DNA of 64,000 bases. It comes from Maylandia zebra (taxonomy: Eukaryota > Chordata > Actinopteri > Cichliformes > Cichlidae). Positions 63,713 to 64,000 of this stretch are shown piece by piece. Positions within the stretch are counted from its first letter, which is position 1, and every line of letters begins with the position of its first letter. The notes below the pieces were generated by a model. It saw nothing but the letters and a program-made list of their open reading frames with translations. It was not told the DNA's origin and ran no database searches. The stretch covers positions 28,445,047-28,509,046 of the forward strand of contig NC_135179.1 of assembly GCF_041146795.1 (NCBI RefSeq), written 5' to 3'. The translations under genes and the position numbers were made by a program.

Positions 63713-64000
63713 GCACCCTGGAGTTTGAGGGACCTGCCTTGCAAAGCAGCCTTGGGTATGACCAGAATAAGAAGATTATTGGTGAGGCTAAATTAATTAT
63801 TCTAGTTATTAGATTACATTCTTCACTTATGACTCTAAGAATAAAATTGTTGTGGAGTTAAACGGTTTGCCGTTATCCCGTGGTTTCATTCACCCCACAG
63901 GCTGCGAGGTGAATGAAGGCTCGTTGGCCGTCTTTTACCCCGTTGATATCAATGTGCCAATGGACCGGCCTGCCCGGGATACCACCAGCATCACTTCACC
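63713..64000 (+). CDS. Two exons of an unidentified protein-coding gene, partial
   Basis: An exon at 63713-63781 (acceptor TTTTCCAG, donor GTGAGG) and one from 63901 to the window end (acceptor CACCCCACAG) join in phase. They encode TLEFEGPALQSSLGYDQNKK followed by IIGCEVNEGSLAVFYPVDIN and then VPMDRPARDTTSITS. Codon use is GC-richer than the surroundings, and both splice sites are strong, which supports real coding sequence. The first exon enters with two bases of a split codon, so there must be an upstream exon. I do not recognise the family and see no catalytic motif; the single cysteine and the acidic/polar mix do not settle whether it is extracellular or cytosolic. Confidence 0.6.

Overview
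The window is vertebrate nuclear DNA from a ray-finned fish, most likely a percomorph teleost. The genes are split by GT-AG introns, there is no operon structure, and the non-coding space holds teleost-type interspersed repeats (LINE tails ending in a TATTC repeat, Tc1-like, hAT-like and TTAA-flanked elements, tRNA-SINE-like pieces) and long CA/GT/AT microsatellites. Family assignments rest on protein motifs I could read after joining exons by splice sites and phase; no database was searched.

Layout. (1) 346-10393, plus strand: an 11-exon gene for a 531-residue fold-type II PLP protein of the threonine dehydratase/serine racemase family with a C-terminal ACT-like domain. Two of its PLP-site motifs are degenerate. 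(2) 13147-16103, minus strand: tmem254, four exons, 123 residues. (3) About 16.1-23.0 kb: intergenic, repeat-rich. It includes one copy of a diverged direct repeat whose other copy lies in tmem254 intron 1, and an AT microsatellite of about 83 bp. (4) 23023-25594, plus strand: a three-exon paired-type homeobox gene (289 residues) of the Mix/mxtx/Sebox kind, with a TATA-like box. (5) About 25.6-35.6 kb: intergenic, with a LINE 3' end, a Tc1-like remnant and degenerate repeats. (6) 35.6-58.5 kb, plus strand: rhoq (TC10-type Rho GTPase), five exons, 207 residues. It has a 13.2-kb second intron full of transposon remnants and a 5' leader with four upstream ORFs. (7) 58.5-63.7 kb: mostly featureless AT-rich sequence with one SINE-like repeat. 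(8) 63713-64000: two exons of an unidentified plus-strand gene running off the window.

The genes do not form a pathway. They look like ordinary neighbours: a metabolic-enzyme relative, a small membrane protein, a transcription factor probably active in the early embryo, and a membrane-anchored signalling GTPase. I found no CRISPR array, no defence system and no rRNA or true tRNA gene. The points most worth a second look are the degenerate catalytic motifs of the PLP protein, the uORF chain in rhoq, an apparently inverted LINE insertion, and the divergent homeobox gene.
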